This document shows positions 59,365 to 64,000 of a stretch of 64,000 nt of DNA, in pieces. The stretch comes from Aminobacter anthyllidis (GTDB taxonomy: Bacteria > Pseudomonadota > Alphaproteobacteria > Rhizobiales > Rhizobiaceae). Made by a program: the position numbers and the translations under genes. Location of the stretch: the NCBI RefSeq assembly GCF_018555685.1, contig NZ_JAFLWW010000001.1, forward strand, positions 930,001 to 994,000, in the 5' to 3' direction. The notes under the pieces are model-generated. The model saw only the letters and a list, made by a program, of their open reading frames with translations. It did no database searches and was not told the DNA's origin. Position 1 is the first letter of the stretch; every line of letters begins with the position of its first letter.

Positions 59365-61845
59365 TCAAGGAATCTGATGGCCGAACGAGCCGCCCTCGAT
59401 GCTCAACCCGCGTTGGGCAAGCGCCTGGAGTACGTCCTGTCGCTGACCGAACAAGGCCACCGTTCCGTTGACCAGCAGCAGGATCTTGTCGACGCTGTGC
59501 AGCAGTGCCGGCCGCTGCGTGATGGTGATGACGGTGATCTTGTTTTCCTTCGCGTGCTGAAGCGCACGGGCAAGCGCTGCGTCGCCGGCAGCGTCGAGAT
59601 TTGAATTCGGCTCGTCCAGTACCACCATGCGCGGATTGCCGAAGAAGGCGCGGGCGAGCGCGATGCGCTGCTTCTGGCCGCCCGATAGTGGTGCGCCATC
59701 GGCGGCGACGAAGGTTTCGTAGCCATGCGGCAAGGTGGCGATCATCTCGTGTACGTCCGCCAATTGGGCCGCCTCGTAGATCTGGGCGTCGGTCGCATCC
59801 TCGCGCATGCGGCCGATATTTGCCTTGATCGAGGCCGGGAACAGCTGGACGTCCTGGGGCAGGTAGCCGATGTTTTCGCCGAACTGGCGCTGGTCCCAGT
59901 TGCGCAGGTCCATCAGGTCGAGGCGCACATTGCCTGAAGTCGGCAGGATCGAACCAACCAGCATCTTGCCGAGCGTGGTCTTGCCGGCGCCTGAATTGCC
60001 GATGATGGCAAGAGAGTCGCCCGGAGCGAGTGCGAAGGTGATGCCGTTGAGCACGACACGCTTGGTGCCTTGCGGCACAAACAGCAGCCGCTCGACATCG
60101 AGCCGGCCTTCCGGGCGGGGAAGGTTGAGCCGCTCGAAATTGAGCGGCGACGTCTGCAGCAGGCTGGCGATGCGGCCATAGGCGGAGCGTGACTGCACAA
60201 CCTGGTTCCAGCCCTCGATGGCGCCTTCGATCGGGCCTAGCGCACGGCCGGCGATGATCGAGGCGGCGATCACCATGCCGCCACTCAGATGGCCATCGAG
60301 CGCGAGATACGCACCCCAGCCGAGCATGGTGACCTGGGTCAGCAGCCGGACTGCCTTGGACATCGCGGCGAAAGCGATGTTGCGGTCCTGTGCGAGGACC
60401 TGCGCCCTGAGCGAGCCGGCTGTGTCCTTGCCCCAGATGCGGACAGCCTCCGGGATCATGGCGAGTGCGTTGATGATCTGCGAATTCCGCGACATCGAGT
60501 CGAGATGCAGGTTGGCCTTGCTCTGGAACGAATTGGCTTCGCTGAACGAGGCAGCCGTCGAGCGCTGGTTGATGATGGTGATCACGAGCAACAGCAACGC
60601 CGATGTGACGACGATGAAGCCGAGATGCGGATGCACAAGAAACACGGCAAGCACGAACAATGGAGCAAGCGGCGCATCCAGCAGCGACAGCAAGGTGCCC
60701 GAGACAAGGAATGAGCGCAGTTGCCCCAGGTCGCCGAGCGTCTGGTATTCGCGGCCGTTGCTGTGGAGCGCGGCACGCGCCGCAGCACTCAGGATCGGCG
60801 CACCAAGCTGGGCGGCAACCTCGACGGCGGTCCGCATCAGGATGAAGCGACGGATTGCGTCGAACATCGCCTGGAGGATCACCGCGCCGACAATCACGAT
60901 CGTCAGCATGACCAGCGTGTCGACCGAGCGGCTGGTCAGTACTCGATCGGAGATCTGGAAGAGATAGAGCGGTATCGCGAGCACCAGCACGTTGCTGGCC
61001 AGCGTGAACAGCATGACGATCAACAGGTTGCGCTTGACGACACTGAGACCGGTCTTGAGCGAGGCGGAGAAATCCACCGGTCCGAGGCGCTTGTGGAAGA
61101 CGCCGCCACTGTCGATATCGCCGCCGTTCGGGCCCTTGGCCTCGGGCAGTTTTTCCCTTGCCCTGATCGGACCATTGTCGGCGTCGATCACCTTGCCGAC
61201 CGGCATCGACGTATCCTTCATTTCAGGCTTGGCCGGCCCTTGCGGCTCGCTTACCCGCATGTCGGGAGACACGGGCGCCGAAGCCGTGGCGGCTGTCGGG
61301 CGTGGCGGCTCATTCGATGCTGATCTGGCCTGAGGAGCCGCAGCCTGAGGAGCCGCAGCCTGAGGAGCCGCGGCCTCAGGTTGGGGCGCGGCAATGGGTG
61401 CCTCCGGAGTTGCACGCGCGGTCTGTTGAGGCCGCGTGCCCGGTGCTTCGGCGGGGGCAGACGCTGGGGGGCGTTGAGCCGTAGCGTTCCGCTCCGGAGG
61501 TATGATCGAAGGCTCAGTCGGCCTTCCGGATGGTTGTTGCGCATGCGCCGTTGAGGCGGCCGCGGGAGATGCAGGATTTGGAGCCGGAGCGCTGGTCGAT
61601 ACGCGCTCTACCGATGCAGCAGGCGTGTCACTGGCAGCGTCGTGCAGTTCACCGACGACGTTATCGATGTATCGCTCAAGCCGGTCGAGTGCCTGCTCCT
61701 GGGGAGCTACGGCATGCGACAATCTCGCTTGCGGGACGGGCTTGATTTCGGGCGAACGCGGACGCGCCGGCGAACTGTCCTGGCTGTCGCCGTCGTCCGG
61801 TACGTTCTGAAAGGCACTCCAGCCTTGATCGCGGTCGTCGTTCAT
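59365..61845 (-). CDS. Type I secretion ABC exporter with long Pro/Ala-rich N-terminus
   Basis: Inner-membrane ATPase of a type I secretion system, 826 residues against about 570-580 for PrtD relatives. Residues 1-270 are a disordered Pro/Ala/Gln-rich extension including three AAPQA units. Six membrane helices follow from about 275 (RNLLIVMLFTLASNVLVLAI). The ATPase domain has Walker A GNSGAGKTT at 616-624, signature LSGGQKQRIALARA from 720, and Walker B MVVLDEPNSNLD from 740. The H-switch position reads ITQRPALL, Gln instead of the usual His. It lacks the C39-like N-domain of RTX-toxin exporters. Confidence 0.93.
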   Translation of the reverse strand: MNDDRDQGWSAFQNVPDDGDSQDSSPARPRSPEIKPVPQARLSHAVAPQEQALDRLERYIDNVVGELHDAASDTPAASVERVSTSAPAPNPASPAAASTAHAQQPSGRPTEPSIIPPERNATAQRPPASAPAEAPGTRPQQTARATPEAPIAAPQPEAAAPQAAAPQAAAPQARSASNEPPRPTAATASAPVSPDMRVSEPQGPAKPEMKDTSMPVGKVIDADNGPIRAREKLPEAKGPNGGDIDSGGVFHKRLGPVDFSASLKTGLSVVKRNLLIVMLFTLASNVLVLAIPLYLFQISDRVLTSRSVDTLVMLTIVIVGAVILQAMFDAIRRFILMRTAVEVAAQLGAPILSAAARAALHSNGREYQTLGDLGQLRSFLVSGTLLSLLDAPLAPLFVLAVFLVHPHLGFIVVTSALLLLVITIINQRSTAASFSEANSFQSKANLHLDSMSRNSQIINALAMIPEAVRIWGKDTAGSLRAQVLAQDRNIAFAAMSKAVRLLTQVTMLGWGAYLALDGHLSGGMVIAASIIAGRALGPIEGAIEGWNQVVQSRSAYGRIASLLQTSPLNFERLNLPRPEGRLDVERLLFVPQGTKRVVLNGITFALAPGDSLAIIGNSGAGKTTLGKMLVGSILPTSGNVRLDLMDLRNWDQRQFGENIGYLPQDVQLFPASIKANIGRMREDATDAQIYEAAQLADVHEMIATLPHGYETFVAADGAPLSGGQKQRIALARAFFGNPRMVVLDEPNSNLDAAGDAALARALQHAKENKITVITITQRPALLHSVDKILLLVNGTVALFGQRQDVLQALAQRGLSIEGGSFGHQIP
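61331..61375. repeat. Three tandem 15-base repeats inside the exporter gene
   Basis: TGAGGAGCCGCAGCC occurs twice in a row, then once with a single change (TGAGGAGCCGCGGCC). On the coding strand each unit gives five residues of the Ala-Ala-Pro-Gln-Ala run. Unit number is likely to vary between strains by slippage without breaking the frame. Confidence 0.9.
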
Positions 61846-61866
61846 CCTGAGCCCCTCTAAAACTGC

Positions 61867-63912
61867 TTACCCCAGCATATGCTGCATGACGTCGGACGAT
61901 CCGGAATCTGCGGCTTGCGGTGTGATGTTGTTGCCTTGGGCAGCGTCGCCGGTGTCGTCGCCACTGCCGTCATCGAGGAAAGCGACGGCTTCGTTGACGA
62001 GTATGTCGGGGTCCTGCCCACCCAGGTCCGGTTCGCTCGAGACGAGGTTGGCCTGGATCAGGATCTCGTCGGAATAGGCGTCGCCGCCGACGTAAATCTT
62101 GGAAGCGCCGTCGACGTCGACGATCGTCGCGTCGTTGACCAGCTGGTTGCCGCCGGTCGTGATCGTCCATTCCGCGTCGGGGTTGGCGACCATCTGGTTC
62201 ATGGCAAGCGCAACCTGGTCGCTGTCGCCCATCACGGTTGTCTGCTTGATGTACTGCAGATTGTAGATATCGCCGGAGATGTAGAGCACGCGCAGTATGC
62301 CGATGCCGGCGAATGCGGCGTCCTGAAGAATTGAAGTCGGCAATTCCTTGTTGCCCGCCGCGAGATCGCCTGCCGCCGTGTCGTAGCCATCGGGCAACGG
62401 CTCGGTGGTGCCAGCACCGACATTGATGATGCTCGCCTGGTTCCACAGCAGGTTGCCGCCCGTCGAGGCGGAGCCTTGACCAGTCGTTTCGAAGCCGTCG
62501 ACGGCACCGATCATGTCGTTGTCAATCAACAGGTTGAGCTGGCTGATGATGCTGGCATCGTAGACGTTGCCGCCGACAATGATGAGGTCGTAGTAGTTGC
62601 CCAACTCGTACAGGCTAAGGCCGTTGAACGCGGTGTTGTCGCCGGTCGAAACGACCGACTGCACGCCGGATGACGAGGCGATGACAATGTCATTGTCCAT
62701 GACAAATGCATACTGCTCGATCCAATTCATCATGATGAGGTCGCCCGAAATTTCGGTGACCACGTAGTAGGCCGGAAAACCGGCAGGGGGAGGCGCGGCC
62801 TCGCCGCCGCTGTCGGCGGAGGGGTCGATGTGCTTGAACATCGCGATGTTGAAGCTCTGGTTTTCGCCACCAGGATCGAACGGCCAGCCGCCGACCGCCG
62901 AGCCGACGCTGTCGACATCGCACGTGCCGTTGATCTGGACGATCGCGTTGAGCGAGATATGGTCGCCCATGACGGCCATGACCTCTGCCGTGACCCACTC
63001 GTTGACCACCACGGCGTTGTTGATGACGGTGTTGCCGCCCGTGGTGATCTCGACGCTCGGGTTCACCGTGCCGTCGCCCCATCCGTCCATGAAATCGCTG
63101 GAATCAGGAGGAGTGTCGATGTCGAGCGGGCCATCCGGCCCTGCTTCTTCCTCATCGTCGTCCTGATCCTTCAGGAAATTGACGTAGTCCTCCATCTTGG
63201 GGACGTCGGCCTCGTCGACCAACTGGCCGTTGAGATAGGTGCCTTCCAGGGTTTCGCCCTTTGTGGTGAAAACGTCGGCATTGCCATGACCGTCGGCACT
63301 GAAGGCGTTGAGCCGCACTGAGGCAGTCGTCACGAAGGTGGCCATGTCTTCGGTCGTGCCTGGTAGTGTCAGGTCGTCGATCGGCGACAGGTCGGCTGCG
63401 GCCTGTTGCAACTCGTCCAGCGAGCTATTGTCCAGCGCTGCCGGCGTAAACTTCAGTCCGCTGCCGCCGAAACCGACATAGTCGTCGTCGGACAGTCGGA
63501 TTTCCTGATTGATGATGGCGGCCAAATCGCCTGGCGGCTCGATCTGAGGCAGGACGACGCCGCCCGACCCGACCGTCGTGCCGTCGGGAAGGCGGGTGAA
63601 ATTGTGGAGGAATGGTCCGTCGGGGACCGGTATGTCAGGAGCGGCGAAAGCAACCTTCGACCAGACCGTGATCTGCTCGATCTCGGGCCTCAGCCCCAGA
63701 TACGGCACATTCGGATCGAAATCCTTGAGGGTGTGGGACGCGTCGACCTTGATGGCGACGGTTTGCGGATCCGGAAGCTGCTCTTCGGCCTTTTGGGTCG
63801 CTCTGAACCCATCGTAGGCCTGCTTCTGTCGCGCTTCCTCGACGTTCGTCTCAAACAGCCCGACGAAATGGGCTATCGCTTCAGAGACCTTGTCCAAATA
63901 AACGGAATTCAT
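61867..63912 (-). CDS. Acidic repeat protein, candidate type I secretion substrate
   Basis: A 681-residue, strongly acidic protein without signal peptide. Residues 285-625 hold imperfect repeats of about 58-60 residues. Each has a strand-turn part like IVGGNVYDASIISQLN, then DNDMIGAV, then STGGNLLWNQASIINV; copies lie near 387-440, 444-500 and 543-602, with partial copies at 288-330 and 606-625. Asn/Gly ladders of this kind suggest a beta-helix or beta-roll. RTX nonapeptides (GGxGxD) are absent. It is the first gene of the operon, 21 bases before the exporter gene, with GGAGG before the ATG. Not assigned to a named family; the substrate role is inferred from position, lack of a Sec signal and acidity. 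Confidence 0.72.
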   Translation of the reverse strand: MNSVYLDKVSEAIAHFVGLFETNVEEARQKQAYDGFRATQKAEEQLPDPQTVAIKVDASHTLKDFDPNVPYLGLRPEIEQITVWSKVAFAAPDIPVPDGPFLHNFTRLPDGTTVGSGGVVLPQIEPPGDLAAIINQEIRLSDDDYVGFGGSGLKFTPAALDNSSLDELQQAAADLSPIDDLTLPGTTEDMATFVTTASVRLNAFSADGHGNADVFTTKGETLEGTYLNGQLVDEADVPKMEDYVNFLKDQDDDEEEAGPDGPLDIDTPPDSSDFMDGWGDGTVNPSVEITTGGNTVINNAVVVNEWVTAEVMAVMGDHISLNAIVQINGTCDVDSVGSAVGGWPFDPGGENQSFNIAMFKHIDPSADSGGEAAPPPAGFPAYYVVTEISGDLIMMNWIEQYAFVMDNDIVIASSSGVQSVVSTGDNTAFNGLSLYELGNYYDLIIVGGNVYDASIISQLNLLIDNDMIGAVDGFETTGQGSASTGGNLLWNQASIINVGAGTTEPLPDGYDTAAGDLAAGNKELPTSILQDAAFAGIGILRVLYISGDIYNLQYIKQTTVMGDSDQVALAMNQMVANPDAEWTITTGGNQLVNDATIVDVDGASKIYVGGDAYSDEILIQANLVSSEPDLGGQDPDILVNEAVAFLDDGSGDDTGDAAQGNNITPQAADSGSSDVMQHMLG

Positions 63913-64000
63913 CTGCCTAGCCTCCGCCCTTTGCGAACGGAACGGCAGCGCCTAGGCGCTCCCGCCGGTCGCATTTGAGGACTGCGCGGAGAACTCCGCG

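Noticed and set aside
61867-63912. RTX toxin
   Set aside because: The protein is acidic and repeat-rich, but no GGxGxDxUx nonapeptides are present, so it should not be called RTX.
1-64000. CRISPR arrays, rRNA genes or intact insertion sequences
   Set aside because: No regular repeat-spacer arrays, rRNA segments or transposase genes with inverted ends were recognised.

Overview
The window is a high-GC chromosomal segment from a Hyphomicrobiales (Rhizobiales) alphaproteobacterium, most like Mesorhizobium, Aminobacter or a related Phyllobacteriaceae. The evidence is the coding style and gene set: class II DAHP synthase, a plant/cyanobacterial-type glutathione reductase next to rpiA and a DUF2059 protein, a PleC/PdhS-type histidine kinase, DUF1289 beside a TIGR02281 aspartic protease, and class-III-style cobT. 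Genus level is inference from sequence alone.

Layout. Positions 1-11.3 kb hold mixed housekeeping and small-function genes: an ABC exporter, an ArsR/SRPBCC pair, a ClpP paralogue, MFS and GNAT genes, nadE, a Tag-like glycosylase, DUF1003-DedA, hemerythrin, dgkA, a LigB-type dioxygenase and a GFA protein. Positions 11.6-19.3 kb hold a GGDEF protein, an Xre/ParS-RES toxin-antitoxin pair, the DAHP synthase, gor, DUF2059, rpiA, gph and tRNA-Val(CAC). Positions 19.4-30 kb hold envelope and regulator genes: a lipoprotein, an LTA-synthase-like membrane phosphotransferase, an L,D-transpeptidase, MerR and MarR regulators with readable operators, and an orphan msrQ. Positions 30-44.4 kb hold moaA, mobA and mobB, a polar amino-acid ABC transporter without its ATPase, DNA repair genes (AlkD-like, UDG), a PdhS-type kinase and cobT.

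The accessory-looking part starts at 44.4 kb. A formamide-use operon (fmdA, an AmiS/UreI channel, fmdB) faces a three-protein signalling set: an OmpR-type regulator, a REC-histidine kinase, and an 877-residue protein that joins an NCS1 permease to a cysteine-rich segment and a histidine kinase. This permease-kinase and its neighbours are the strongest candidate for a poorly described system: a transporter-shaped sensor for an amide or nucleobase-like compound that controls amide hydrolysis.

At 51.8-56.3 kb a tyrosine recombinase lies against the 5' end of dusA, a known integration site. It is followed by gene fragments (DrrA-type ABC ATPase, phosphoketolase, gluconokinase, GHMP kinase, panB) joined without spacers and broken by frameshifts, so this looks like a decayed island. 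At 56.35-63.9 kb a type I secretion operon carries a 681-residue acidic protein with repeats of about 58-60 residues and no RTX nonapeptides, an ABC exporter with a long Pro/Ala-rich N-terminal extension, an HlyD adaptor and a GNAT-TPR fusion. This is a second candidate for a little-described system. No CRISPR array, rRNA or intact insertion sequence was seen.
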